Assembly (NCBI RefSeq): GCF_026625985.1
Contig: NZ_CP113116.1
Location: 248,001 to 312,000 of the forward strand
DNA: 64,000 bases
Reading direction: 5' to 3'
Source of the DNA: Mycobacterium sp. Aquia_213
GTDB taxonomy: Bacteria > Actinomycetota > Actinomycetes > Mycobacteriales > Mycobacteriaceae
Positions 7,990 through 16,384 of this stretch are shown here, piece by piece. Position 1 is the first letter of the stretch. Every line of letters begins with the position of its first letter. A program made the position numbers and the translations under genes. Below the pieces are notes generated by a model that was not told the DNA's origin, did no database searches, and saw only the letters and a list, made by a program, of their open reading frames with translations.

Positions 7990-9166
7990 CGGTGTGCGAG
8001 TGCTCGACCTCGCGACTTTGGCGGCCGCGCCGCTGGTCGCGACCTACCTGGGCGAGTTCGGTGCCGACGTGATCAAGGTCGAAGACCCCCGCCATGGTGA
8101 TCCGATCCGCGGCTGGGGCAACCAGCGCGAGGACGTCGGGCTGATGTGGAAATCCTTGTCGCGCAACAAGAGAGCGATCACACTGGATCTGCGCTGCGCC
8201 GAAGGTCAGGCGATGGTGCGCCGCCTGGTCGAGCATGCCGACGTCGTCATCTTCAACACCCGACCGCAGACGTTGCGCAAATGGGGCCTGGATTACGAGA
8301 ACTTGCGCGCGGTCAACGACCGGATCGTGATGCTGCACATCACGGGATACGGGCTGACCGGGCCGAAGAGCGAACGCCCGGGTTTCGGCACGCTCGGCGA
8401 GGCGATGAGCGGGTTCGCGCACATCACCGGGCAGGCCGGCGGGCCACCCACGCTGCCGCCGTTCATGTTGGCCGACGGCGTCGCCTCGTTGAACGCCACC
8501 TACGCGGTCATGATGGCGCTGTACCACCGCGACGTGCACGGTGCGCCCGGCCAGCTGATCGACGTCAACCTGATCGACCCGCTGGCGCGGCTGCTGGAAC
8601 AGACGCTGTTGGGCTATGACCAATTGGGCTTGGTGCCCGAACGTGCCGGCAATCGGTGGGATATCTCGGCGCCGCGCAACACCTACCGCACCTCCGACGG
8701 ACGCTGGCTGGCCATGTCCGGCAGCTCACCTGCCCTGGCGTTGCGGGTGTTTCGCGCAATCGGCCGAGACGACCTGCTGTCCGACCCCGACTTCTCCGAC
8801 CCGCAGCGGCGGCTGGCCCGGGCCCGGGAGGTCGACGCCGTGGTCGCGGATTGGGTTGCCACCAAGACTCTTTCGGAAGCGATGGAGACATTCGAAGCCC
8901 ACGAGGTCGCCGCGGCCCCCGTCTACGACATCCGTGATCTGGTCGCCGACGAGCAGCTGAGGCATCGCGAGGTGTTCATCTCGGTCTCCGACGATCAGCT
9001 CGGGCAGATGACGGTGCAGGCCCCGGTCCCGCGTTTCTCGTCGGCCGCCGGAACGGTCGAGCGTCTAGGACCACGTCTCGGAGAACACAACGCCGAAGTT
9101 TATGGCGAGCTACTCGGCTTGACTCCCAACGAGATTGACGATCTGCGCGCCCGCGGCGTGCTGTGA
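7982..9166 (+). CDS. CaiB/BaiF family (class III) CoA-transferase
   Basis: 394 residues with the family pattern: N-terminal L-D-G-V-R-V-L-D-L, L-G-E-F-G-A-D-V-I-K-V-E near residue 23, R-N-K-R-A-I-T-L-D-L near 61, and an Asp in F-M-L-A-D-G-V-A (about 165) at the position of the nucleophilic Asp. Class III enzymes move CoA between carboxylic acids in the cytoplasm. The ATG at 7982 overlaps the 3' end of the monooxygenase gene by 8 bp, and starting there gives the standard N terminus; an earlier in-frame start at 7937 would lie inside the previous gene. Together with the downstream CitE-like lyase it suggests activation and cleavage of a dicarboxylic or hydroxy acid. Confidence 0.9.
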   Translation: MLDGVRVLDLATLAAAPLVATYLGEFGADVIKVEDPRHGDPIRGWGNQREDVGLMWKSLSRNKRAITLDLRCAEGQAMVRRLVEHADVVIFNTRPQTLRKWGLDYENLRAVNDRIVMLHITGYGLTGPKSERPGFGTLGEAMSGFAHITGQAGGPPTLPPFMLADGVASLNATYAVMMALYHRDVHGAPGQLIDVNLIDPLARLLEQTLLGYDQLGLVPERAGNRWDISAPRNTYRTSDGRWLAMSGSSPALALRVFRAIGRDDLLSDPDFSDPQRRLARAREVDAVVADWVATKTLSEAMETFEAHEVAAAPVYDIRDLVADEQLRHREVFISVSDDQLGQMTVQAPVPRFSSAAGTVERLGPRLGEHNAEVYGELLGLTPNEIDDLRARGVL

Positions 9167-9185
9167 CAGAAGGAAACTCTCACCC

Positions 9186-10097
9186 GTGACTGGTCTGCTC
9201 CGCCGTTCCGAACTCGCGGTGCCCGCGAGCAACGACAACATGTTCGAGAAGGGCGCCAAGTGTGGCGCGGATTTGGTGTTCCTCGACCTCGAGGACGCGG
9301 TGCCCCCGGCGTTCAAGGAGGAATCGCGCGTCAAGGCGATCGGCGCGCTCAACGACATCGACTGGGGGCGCACGGCACGCGCCATCCGGATCAACGGTCT
9401 GGACACGCAGTGGTGCCACGACGATGTCATCGATGTCGTCACCAAGGCCGGCGAGAACCTCGACACCATCATCATCCCGAAAGCCCGCACGGCCCGTGAC
9501 GTCTGGTGGGTGGACGTGCTGCTCACCCAGCTCGAGTCGAAACTTGGTCTGAGCAACCAGATTCGGCTTGAGGTACTGATCGAAGAAGTCGAGGGCCTCG
9601 CCAACGCCGAGGAGATCGCGGCGGCCAGCCCTCGCCTGGACGCCTTGATCTTCGGGGTCGGCGACTTCTCGCTGTCGCAGGGTGCGCGGGTGGACACCAA
9701 CTTCGTCCCGCTCGGCGAATACCCCGGCGAATTCTGGGCTTACGCGCGGAACAAGGTGATCGTCGCGGCGCGGATCGCCGGCATTGACGCGATTGACGCG
9801 CCGTATCCCGACTACCGGGATCTATCGGGTTACGAGCGGGACGCGCGGCGCGCGTCTCTGCTCGGCTACACCGGCAAGTGGGCCATCCATCCCGACCAGG
9901 TGCCCGTCGCCAACGGGGTTTACGCGCCGACCGCCGATGAGATTGCCCGGGCCGAAGCCAATGTCGCCGCCTACCGGGAGGCCGAGGCCAAGGGGCGTGG
10001 CGCGGTCGGAGTCAACGGCGTGCTGGTCGACGCCGCGCACGTGAAGCAGGCCGAGCAGACGTTAGCTCGTGCCGCGCTGATCGACGGGAGTGGCTAG
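9186..10097 (+). CDS. HpcH/HpaI-CitE type aldolase/lyase (malyl-CoA lyase-like)
   Basis: 303 residues with the CitE/HpcH TIM-barrel motifs: R-S-E-L-A-V-P-A-S near the N terminus, F-L-D-L-E-D-A-V near residue 35, L-E-V-L-I-E-E-V-E-G (metal-binding Glu), F-G-V-G-D-F-S, and K-W-A-I-H-P-D-Q near 235. Members cleave or form beta-hydroxyacyl-CoA esters such as malyl-CoA or beta-methylmalyl-CoA with Mg2+. The GTG at 9186 is preferred because AGAAGGAAA (9168-9176) stands at a good distance; an ATG at 9135 would lie within the preceding gene. It is the last gene of the operon controlled by the GntR regulator. The exact acyl-CoA is not predictable. Confidence 0.85.
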   Translation: MTGLLRRSELAVPASNDNMFEKGAKCGADLVFLDLEDAVPPAFKEESRVKAIGALNDIDWGRTARAIRINGLDTQWCHDDVIDVVTKAGENLDTIIIPKARTARDVWWVDVLLTQLESKLGLSNQIRLEVLIEEVEGLANAEEIAAASPRLDALIFGVGDFSLSQGARVDTNFVPLGEYPGEFWAYARNKVIVAARIAGIDAIDAPYPDYRDLSGYERDARRASLLGYTGKWAIHPDQVPVANGVYAPTADEIARAEANVAAYREAEAKGRGAVGVNGVLVDAAHVKQAEQTLARAALIDGSG

Positions 10098-10191
10098 ACG
10101 CGAAATCAGCGGTTGTCTGATTGAGGGCGTCCAGACCGGGGTAACCCGATGATTACCAATTCAACTGACGCCCAATAGAAGGGGGCTCGAC

Positions 10192-10347
10192 GTGATTGTC
10201 TTAGGCATCATTCTCGTTGTTATCGGTTATTTTGCTGCCATCCCGATTCTGGAAACGCTCGGTGGCATCCTTGTGCTGGTCGGTGTGGTCTTGTGGATCC
10301 TCGGCGCGGTCGGGCGTCCGGTGGGCGGCCGTAAGGTGTGGTTTTAA
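10192..10347 (+). CDS. Small membrane protein, DUF6131-like (51 aa)
   Basis: A 51-residue reading frame starting with GTG at 10192. GAAGGGGG (10178-10185) is a strong Shine-Dalgarno 6 nt upstream. The protein has two hydrophobic segments (about residues 2-17 and 22-41) separated by a short polar turn and a G-G-R-K-x-x-F tail. This layout, with an I-V-L-G-I-I-L start and a G-G-R ending, matches the short DUF6131 proteins found widely in mycobacteria, as judged from memory of the family. Function unknown; probably a small inner-membrane protein. It is a single gene between the CitE-like operon and the DJ-1 gene. Confidence 0.7.
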   Translation: MIVLGIILVVIGYFAAIPILETLGGILVLVGVVLWILGAVGRPVGGRKVWF

Positions 10348-10543
10348 GGGCTAGCGCGACGGCCATCGTGTCGAGTGTGCGTCCAGGGCGCTCGGGCTGC
10401 ACAAACCCTGCCTTGGATGCACTCTCGGAGCCGTGCGGCACAGGCTTTTTCGATGCATTGCCGGCGGTGGGGTGGCGACGTAGGATTTTGCAGTCGTAGC
10501 TGGTTTACGTAACACCCTGTCGATCAAGGGACGTGAGCAACCG

Positions 10544-11236
10544 ATGGCCAAGATCCTGTTCGTCGTCACCGCAACGAGTTACTGGACGCTCAACGACGGC
10601 ACTCGGCACCCGACCGGTTACTGGGCCGAAGAATTCGCGGCTCCCTATGACGCGCTGAGCCGGGCAGGCCATCAAATCGTGGTGGCCACGCCCGGCGGCA
10701 CGGTGCCGTACGTCGATGTGATGAGCCTGCGCCCGTCGATGGCCGGCAGCGTAGAGATCGCGGAAAAACTCGAAGGAATTCTGCGCTCGGCCGAACAGCT
10801 GCGCGCGCCAATCCAACTCGCCAACGCCCGCCTGGACGATTATGACGCCGTCTATTACCCCGGTGGCCACGGTCCGATGGAAGACCTATGGCGCGACGCC
10901 GACTCCGGCCGGCTACTCGTTGCCGCCCTTGCGTCGGGCAAGCCGCTGGCGATCGTCTGCCACGCACCGGCCGCGATCCTGGCCACCCGCCGCGACGGCG
11001 CCTCGCCCTTCGCGGGCTATCGGGTCACCGCCTTCACCAACGACGAAGAGGACGGCGTCGGACTCCGCGAGAAAGCGCCCTGGACGGTCGAGGACGAACT
11101 GGTCAAGTTAGGCATCGACTTCGTCCGCGGCGAGATGTGGAAGCCGTTCACGGTGGCGGACCGCAATCTCTACACCGGTCAGAACCCCGCCTCGGCCGGG
11201 CCGCTGGCGGAAAAGGTCCTCGAAGTATTGCGCTGA
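10544..11236 (+). CDS. DJ-1/PfpI family protein (Hsp31-like glyoxalase/deglycase group)
   Basis: 230 residues with the class I glutamine-amidotransferase-like fold. The nucleophile elbow is A-I-V-C-H-A-P (Cys139-His140), with Y-Y-P-G-G-H-G near 104 and an acidic pair at E29-E30 (W-A-E-E), as in the Hsp31-type branch. Such proteins act as glutathione-independent glyoxalases, aldehyde-handling hydrolases or chaperones in the cytoplasm. The ATG at 10544 fits the normal start (M-A-K-I-L-F-V-V-T). It stands alone, with about 200 bp of non-coding DNA upstream. A role in reactive-carbonyl stress is an inference from the family. Confidence 0.85.
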   Translation: MAKILFVVTATSYWTLNDGTRHPTGYWAEEFAAPYDALSRAGHQIVVATPGGTVPYVDVMSLRPSMAGSVEIAEKLEGILRSAEQLRAPIQLANARLDDYDAVYYPGGHGPMEDLWRDADSGRLLVAALASGKPLAIVCHAPAAILATRRDGASPFAGYRVTAFTNDEEDGVGLREKAPWTVEDELVKLGIDFVRGEMWKPFTVADRNLYTGQNPASAGPLAEKVLEVLR

Positions 11237-11387
11237 TCGACGGCAACCCATAGGCGACTTTCGAATCTTGCGAACGAGTTGCCGAGTCGCGGACAGATAG
11301 AGAAGGATCATCCCGGCGTAGATCGTGGGCCCCATGATCTACCACGGCGTGGGCCCTCCGGCGCAATGCTTGGGAGGAGTGTGGCTT

Positions 11388-12182
11388 GTGAGTGGTTGGC
11401 TCGTGAGCAACGTCCCGTCGTGGCTGCTCTTGGTCGGACTCAACGTCCTCATCGCAGGCGGAGCGGTGCTGGCCCTGAAATATGTGAGGCAGCGGTTCCC
11501 CGGGGCCAGGGGGGACGAGCGCAGCGAGGTGACACAGTTCGCCTTCATGTTGGTCGGCTTCGTGTACGCGTTCTTCACCGGCTTCATCGTTACCGCGATG
11601 TGGGGGCAGGACAATACTGCCGATGACGACATGCGGGTCGAGGGCGCGACCGCCGTGCAGATGGCCAGCGACCTCACCGTGTTCGACAAACCCGACGGCG
11701 ACCGAATCCGCGCGGCGCTGCTGGACTATGAACGCGCGGCGGTAACAGAGTGGCCGCTGGTCGCACACGGTGGTGCCTACCCTGCGGCCGGTCAAGCGCT
11801 GCTGCATCTCCGCTCCGCATACGACCAAGTTCAGCCGCGCACCGATACCCAAAAGACTTATCTCGCCACCTCTTTCGATTCCCTTCACAAGATCAGTCAG
11901 GCACGTACCGAACGAACGATCCGGGCCCGCACTGACAACGGCATGCCCTGGTCGATGTGGACAGTCTTCTTCCTGACCAGCGGGCTGGTACTCGGCGGCG
12001 CTTTGGTTTACGGCGTCGAGAAGCCTGCCATTCACTACGCGTTGGTCGCGACCGTGGGCGTGCTGCTAGCCACCGATGGGTTCCTCGTCGTGGAACTTGC
12101 CCACCCGTACCTCGGCGACACTGCGACGTCTTCGGAGTCACTGGGCGCGGCTATCCAATCCCTGTCGGCGCCCCCTGCGTAG
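11388..12182 (+). CDS. DUF4239 (bestrophin-like) membrane protein
   Basis: 264 residues with four hydrophobic segments: near residues 8-28, 45-65, about 180-200 and 205-225. The first pair and the last pair flank a soluble helical middle part, the DUF4239 layout. The end of the last helix carries E-L-A-H-P-Y, a family hallmark. The start is GTG 11388, because GGGAGGAG (11371-11378) lies 9 nt upstream; an in-frame GTG at 11325 has no such site and would add an unusual polar N terminus. The function of the family is not established. A C-terminal fragment of a second copy is present at 31133-31291. Confidence 0.75.
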   Translation: MSGWLVSNVPSWLLLVGLNVLIAGGAVLALKYVRQRFPGARGDERSEVTQFAFMLVGFVYAFFTGFIVTAMWGQDNTADDDMRVEGATAVQMASDLTVFDKPDGDRIRAALLDYERAAVTEWPLVAHGGAYPAAGQALLHLRSAYDQVQPRTDTQKTYLATSFDSLHKISQARTERTIRARTDNGMPWSMWTVFFLTSGLVLGGALVYGVEKPAIHYALVATVGVLLATDGFLVVELAHPYLGDTATSSESLGAAIQSLSAPPA

Positions 12183-12269
12183 AGTCAGCTGATCGGGGCC
12201 GGGCACGGGATGGAGATGCCGAGACGTCGGGCGGTCCGGGACAGCATCCGGGCCGAGGAATGAGGACGG

Positions 12270-12923
12270 ATGTCAAACTGGCTGCGGGACTTCGCGACAG
12301 ATGTCAACTCGCAACGTTCGCTGTCGGGGCGCGCTCGTGGCCGACGGTGGCAGCACTTGATCACCTGCTTTCCGTCCTTCTCGGAAATGCGGGTGTTGGA
12401 TCTGGGCGGAACGCCGGAATCGTGGCAGCTGGCGCCGGTGCAGCCGCGGGCCGTGACCACGGTGAACTTGATGCCCGCCGAATCCGAGACCCCCGGCGTG
12501 ACCGCGATCCAGGGCAATGCGTGCGACCTCCCAAGTTCGGTCGCGAATGACCGCTTCGACCTGGTGTTTTCCAATTCGCTGCTCGAACATGTCGGCGGCC
12601 ATGTGCAGCGCCAGCGGTTGGCGGACTACGTCCACACGCTCGCCGACCGGCACTGGGTGCAGACCCCATACCGCTACTTCCCGGTCGAACCGCACTGGCT
12701 CTTTCCCGGCATGCAATGGCTGCCGTACGAAGCGCGTATCCAGGTGTCGCTGCGGTGGAACCGCGGCCACATCAGAACCCACACCCGCGCCGAGGCGCAG
12801 GAGCAGGTCGACGAGATCGACTTGGTCGGCATCTCGCAGATGCGAACCTACTTCCCGTCATCGGTCATCTGGTACGAGCGATTCGCCGGGTTGGTCAAGT
12901 CATTGGTCGCGATCCAAACCTGA
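12270..12923 (+). CDS. Class I SAM-dependent methyltransferase
   Basis: 217 residues. Motif I is V-L-D-L-G-G-T-P-E (about residues 42-50), and the motif II/III area is D-R-F-D-L-V-F-S-N-S-L-L-E-H-V, typical of type-11 methyltransferases. The second half (W-V-Q-T-P-Y-R-Y-F-P-V-E-P-H-W) resembles small mycobacterial methyltransferases of unknown substrate. Cytoplasmic, with no signal or membrane segment. It lies between the DUF4239 gene and the Rieske operon without overlap to either, so no pathway can be assigned from context. Confidence 0.78.
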   Translation: MSNWLRDFATDVNSQRSLSGRARGRRWQHLITCFPSFSEMRVLDLGGTPESWQLAPVQPRAVTTVNLMPAESETPGVTAIQGNACDLPSSVANDRFDLVFSNSLLEHVGGHVQRQRLADYVHTLADRHWVQTPYRYFPVEPHWLFPGMQWLPYEARIQVSLRWNRGHIRTHTRAEAQEQVDEIDLVGISQMRTYFPSSVIWYERFAGLVKSLVAIQT

Positions 12924-13031
12924 CGTTCAGCCGTTCACCCGGCTCTCCCGGGGCGGCAGTATCAACTACTTGTGATTAGCGGTTCAAGGATATAGCGTCG
13001 GCCCGACGGAGTCCTACGGACAGGAGCGATC

Positions 13032-14300
13032 ATGCCTCGATTTCCCAAGCCGTCGGAGGGAAGCTGGACGCAGCATTACCCCGAACTGGGCACTGCGCCG
13101 GTGTCCTATGAGGACTCCATCAACCCGCAGATCCATGAGCTCGAGCGGGACGCGATCTTCAAGCGTGCCTGGCTGAATGTTGGCCGCGTAGACCAGGTTC
13201 CGCGTAAGGGCAGCTACTTCACCAAAGAGCTCAAGGTCGTCAACACCTCAATCATCTTGGTGCGCACGGGATCTGGCGAGGTGAAGGCGTATCACAACAT
13301 CTGCCGGCATCGCGGCAACAAGCTGGTGTGGAACGACATGCCGCTCGAGGAGACCAGCGGTGTGTGCCGCCAGTTCACCTGCAAGTACCACGCCTGGCGG
13401 TACGACCTGGACGGCAATCTGACCTTCGTGCAGCAGGAGGAAGAGTTCTTCGATCTCGACAAGAGCCGCTACGGGCTGGTGTCGGTGCACTGCGAGGTCT
13501 GGGAGGGCTTCATCTTCGTCAACTTCGCCAAGAAGCCCGAGCAGTCGTTGCGAGAGTTTCTGGGGCCGATGGTGACCGATCTGGAGGGGTACCCGTTCGA
13601 CAAGCTGAGTTCGCGGTTTTACTACCGATCCGAGGTGAAGGCGAACTGGAAGCTCTACATGGACGCGTTCCAGGAGTTCTATCACGCCCCGGTACTGCAC
13701 GCGAACCAGTCGCCGACCGCGTATTCAAAGGCGGCCGCCGAGGCCGGCTTCGAGGCCCCGCACTATCGCCTGGACGGGCCGCACCGGTTGGTCAGCACAT
13801 CGGGGGTGCGGGCGTGGGAGATGCCGGACGAGATGCGCAAGCCGATCGACGACATCTGCCAGAGCGGGCTGTTCGGGCCGTGGGCGAAGCCGGATCTGGG
13901 GCCGATGCCGGTGGGCCTGAACCCCGCGAAATGTGAGCCGTGGGGCCTGGATTCGTTCCAGCTGTTCCCCAACTTCGTCATCCTCTTCTGGGGCCAGGGC
14001 TGGTATCTGACCTACCACTATTGGCCGACGTCCTACAACAGCCACATCTTCGAGGGGACGTTGTACTTCCCGCAGCCCCGCACGCCGCGCGACCGGGTCG
14101 CCCAGGAACTGGCGGCGGTGACGTTCAAGGAATTCGGTCTGCAGGACGCCAATACGCTGGAAGCGACGCAAAGCATGATCGAGTCGCGGGTGATCGACAG
14201 GTTCCTGCTCAACGACCAGGAGATCCTGCTGCGTCACCTGCACAAGGAGACCGCGGCCTGGATCGACGAGTATCAGCGGACGACCTCGGCGGGAGTGTGA
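13032..14300 (+). CDS. Rieske non-heme iron oxygenase, alpha subunit (copy 1)
   Basis: 422 residues. The Rieske [2Fe-2S] ligands are C91-x-H93 (C-R-H-R-G) and C117-x2-H120 (C-K-Y-H-A-W). The mononuclear iron site is E215-F-Y-H218-x4-H223, so the acid at the bridging position between centres is Glu, not the Asp of naphthalene dioxygenase; carnitine oxygenase CntA also has Glu there. It should hydroxylate or demethylate a ring or alicyclic substrate using electrons from a ferredoxin, and one is encoded at 16385. AGGAG (13022-13026) supports the ATG at 13032. It is the first gene of the long plus-strand operon, followed by a 110-aa partner protein. It is highly similar to copy 2 at 17491 and more distantly to copy 3 at 58228. 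Confidence 0.92.
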   Translation: MPRFPKPSEGSWTQHYPELGTAPVSYEDSINPQIHELERDAIFKRAWLNVGRVDQVPRKGSYFTKELKVVNTSIILVRTGSGEVKAYHNICRHRGNKLVWNDMPLEETSGVCRQFTCKYHAWRYDLDGNLTFVQQEEEFFDLDKSRYGLVSVHCEVWEGFIFVNFAKKPEQSLREFLGPMVTDLEGYPFDKLSSRFYYRSEVKANWKLYMDAFQEFYHAPVLHANQSPTAYSKAAAEAGFEAPHYRLDGPHRLVSTSGVRAWEMPDEMRKPIDDICQSGLFGPWAKPDLGPMPVGLNPAKCEPWGLDSFQLFPNFVILFWGQGWYLTYHYWPTSYNSHIFEGTLYFPQPRTPRDRVAQELAAVTFKEFGLQDANTLEATQSMIESRVIDRFLLNDQEILLRHLHKETAAWIDEYQRTTSAGV

Positions 14301-14305
14301 GGTCG

Positions 14306-14635
14306 ATGTCTCCTTTGCTGCCAACCGAATTCGCCGATCTCGAGGCCTTTGCCCAGTGGTGTCTGCCCACCGAACCGCAGCGCTACGCCAAGAGGCTGGC
14401 CAGCTCGATGACCGAGATGAAGGCGTTCTACGACGCGATCACCCCCCGTGCCGAGGAAGCGCTCGCCTACTGCGACAAGTTCCCGCTCGACGACCTGCCG
14501 GAAGATGTTCTCAACCTGATGCACCTGCTGTATTCGATGATCATGGTGTCGTTTCCGGTGGAGTGCTGGAAGCAGCCGCGCGTGCCCGACTCCGGGGCCG
14601 CGGCGCTGGACTGCGTGTCTGAGCCCGTTCCATGA
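14306..14635 (+). CDS. Small helical partner protein of a Rieske oxygenase (copy 1)
   Basis: 109 residues, mostly alpha-helical, without recognised domain motifs. Conserved blocks shared with the proteins at 18762-19097 and 57902-58231 are F-A-D-L-E-x-F near residue 9, F-Y-D-A-I-x-P-R-x-E-E-A near 41, L-D-D-L-P-E-D near 61 and L-L-Y-S-M-I near 74. It begins 5 nt after the Rieske gene and its stop overlaps the next start. It is too short and unrelated in pattern to be the SnoaL-like beta subunit of classical dioxygenases. Because all three copies sit directly after a Rieske alpha gene, it is probably a structural or accessory subunit. Function unknown. Confidence 0.75.
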   Translation: MSPLLPTEFADLEAFAQWCLPTEPQRYAKRLASSMTEMKAFYDAITPRAEEALAYCDKFPLDDLPEDVLNLMHLLYSMIMVSFPVECWKQPRVPDSGAAALDCVSEPVP

Positions 14636-15885
14636 CCGAGGCGACCGTCCTGCGGGCTGCCCGCTGGGCTGACGTCGACTCCGGTCAGATCCACTCGCCG
14701 GCCGTCGTGGTGATCGACGGCAACCGCATCACTGCGATCAATCCCGAAGGGCCACTGCCAGATTCGGCTACCCTAGTCGACCTCGGGGACGTCACGCTGT
14801 TGCCGGGCCTGATGGACATGGAACTCAACCTGCTCATCGGCGGCCCCGGTGGGCCCGAGGGCTTGCCCTCCCCGATGCACGGCGTTCAAGACGACCCCGC
14901 CTATCGGACATTGCGGGGCGCCGTGAATGCGCGCACCACTCTGGAGGCCGGGTTCACCACGGTGCGCAACCTGGGGCTGATGGTCAAGACCGGCGGCTAT
15001 CTGCTCGACGTCGCGCTGCAGCGCGCCATCGATCAAGGCTGGCACACCGGTCCGCGCATCTATCCCGCCGGTCACGCCGTGACACCCTACGGCGGACATC
15101 TCGACCCCACGGTGTTCCAGCGGCTGGCACCGGGAGTCATGCCGTTGTCGGTCGCCGAGGGCATCGCCAACGGTGTGCCCGACGTAATCGCGTGTGTCCG
15201 CTACCAGATTCGCCACGGCGCCAAGCTGATCAAGGTGTCGGCGTCGGGCGGGGTCATGTCGCACAGCACCGCCCCGGGCGCCCAGCAGTATTCCGACGCG
15301 GAATTCGCCGCCATCGCCGACGAGGCCCACCGCGCCGGGGTGCGAGTGGCCGCCCACGCTGTCGGCGACTCGGCGATCCGAGCGTGCATTCGCGCCGGGA
15401 TCGACTGCATCGAACATGGATTTTTGGCCACCGACGAGACGATTCAGATGATGGTCGATCACGGCACTTTCCTGGTCTCCACGACGTATCTGACCGAGGC
15501 GATGGCAATCGACCGGATCGCGCCGGAGCTGCGGAAAAAGGCGGAGGAGGTATTTCCGCGCGCAAAAGCGATGCTGCCCAAGGCGATTGCCGCCGGTGTC
15601 CGCATCGCGTGCGGCTCGGACGCACCGGCGATTCCGCACGGCCAGAACGCCAAGGAAATCCGTGCCCTGGTGGACCGCGGCATGACGCCCATGCAAGCGA
15701 TCAGGGCCGCTACGGTCGTGGCCGCCGAACTCATCGAGGCCGACCATGAGCTGGGCCGCCTCGCCCCCGGCTACCTTGCCGACATCATCGCGGTGCCAGG
15801 AGATCCTTCGCGCGACATCGCCCGCACACTTGAGGTTTCCTTTGTGATGAAGGACGGCCAGATCTACAAGACGGCCGCGAGTTGA
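14632..15885 (+). CDS. Amidohydrolase-superfamily protein lacking the HxH metal motif
   Basis: 417 residues of the imidazolonepropionase / Xaa-Pro-dipeptidase-like amidohydrolase group. Preserved ligands: K201 in L-I-K-V-S-A-S-G-G, H242 in A-A-H-A-V-G, H262 in I-E-H-G-F and D330 in C-G-S-D-A. At the first strand, where the family has P-G-L-I-D-x-H-x-H, this protein reads P-G-L-M-D-M-E-L-N, so both His are replaced (E64, N66). The enzyme may bind a single metal or use a different geometry. The ATG at 14632 overlaps the previous stop (ATGA). In the operon it could hydrolyse an amide, lactone or beta-keto product of the oxygenase steps, which is an inference. Confidence 0.8.
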   Translation: MTEATVLRAARWADVDSGQIHSPAVVVIDGNRITAINPEGPLPDSATLVDLGDVTLLPGLMDMELNLLIGGPGGPEGLPSPMHGVQDDPAYRTLRGAVNARTTLEAGFTTVRNLGLMVKTGGYLLDVALQRAIDQGWHTGPRIYPAGHAVTPYGGHLDPTVFQRLAPGVMPLSVAEGIANGVPDVIACVRYQIRHGAKLIKVSASGGVMSHSTAPGAQQYSDAEFAAIADEAHRAGVRVAAHAVGDSAIRACIRAGIDCIEHGFLATDETIQMMVDHGTFLVSTTYLTEAMAIDRIAPELRKKAEEVFPRAKAMLPKAIAAGVRIACGSDAPAIPHGQNAKEIRALVDRGMTPMQAIRAATVVAAELIEADHELGRLAPGYLADIIAVPGDPSRDIARTLEVSFVMKDGQIYKTAAS

Positions 15886-15896
15886 GGAGAGACAGA

Positions 15897-16352
15897 ATGG
15901 AACTCACCGAAAACATTCTGTGGCTGCTCAAGCAGGCCTTCTACTTCTCACTGACCACCGTTAACGACGCAATCAGCGCGCACGGTGTGAGCACGGCGCA
16001 GATCGGTGTGCTGCGTCAGCTCTCCAACGAACCCGGACTGTCCGGTGCCGACCTGGCTCGGCGGCTGCTGATCAGCCCGCAAGGGGTGCAACTGGCTCTG
16101 ACGGCACTCGAGCGACGCGGCCTGGTGCAGCGACAGCAAGACCCGCAGCACAAACGCATTTTGAAGGCGTACCTGACCGATCAGGGGCGAGAGGTGGTGG
16201 CCGAGGTGCTCGAAGACGCCGTGGCCGCTCACGACAAGGTGTTCGGCGTCCTCAGCACCGAGGAGCAGGAGACGCTGCGCGAATTGCTGGGCCGGGTCGT
16301 GGAAAAGGGCACCGGGCACGAGCTCACCGAGCGCAACATATCCAGTACTTGA
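15897..16352 (+). CDS. MarR family transcriptional regulator
   Basis: 151 residues with the MarR winged helix: helix-turn-helix S-G-A-D-L-A-R-R-L-L-I-S-P-Q-G-V-Q-L-A-L (about residues 50-70) followed by the wing R-R-Q-Q-D-P-Q-H-K-R-I-like region containing D-P-x-x-K-R. The start is ATG 15897, with GAGGAGAG (15884-15891) upstream; a TTG 15 nt earlier overlaps the amidohydrolase stop. It is embedded in the Rieske operon. An 8-bp inverted repeat spans its own last codons and the promoter of the ferredoxin gene, so it likely controls ferredoxin and downstream genes in response to an aromatic or phenolic ligand. Confidence 0.87.
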   Translation: MELTENILWLLKQAFYFSLTTVNDAISAHGVSTAQIGVLRQLSNEPGLSGADLARRLLISPQGVQLALTALERRGLVQRQQDPQHKRILKAYLTDQGREVVAEVLEDAVAAHDKVFGVLSTEEQETLRELLGRVVEKGTGHELTERNISST

Positions 16353-16369
16353 GATGAATAGCAAGTACT
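16344..16369. promoter_or_regulatory. Probable MarR operator before the ferredoxin gene
   Basis: AGTACTTG (16344-16351), a 10-bp spacer and CAAGTACT (16362-16369) form a perfect 8-bp inverted repeat. The right arm is itself in the 10-bp palindrome CAAGTACTTG (16362-16371). The left arm includes the stop codon of the MarR gene. The site ends 15 bp before the ferredoxin ATG, a position where a bound repressor would block an internal promoter. Confidence 0.6.
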
Positions 16370-16384
16370 TGATACTCTGCCTTC

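Noticed and set aside
10348..10543. Possible small gene between the DUF6131-like and DJ-1 genes
   Set aside because: Only short frames with poor codon use; no ribosome site. Treated as the promoter region of the DJ-1 gene.
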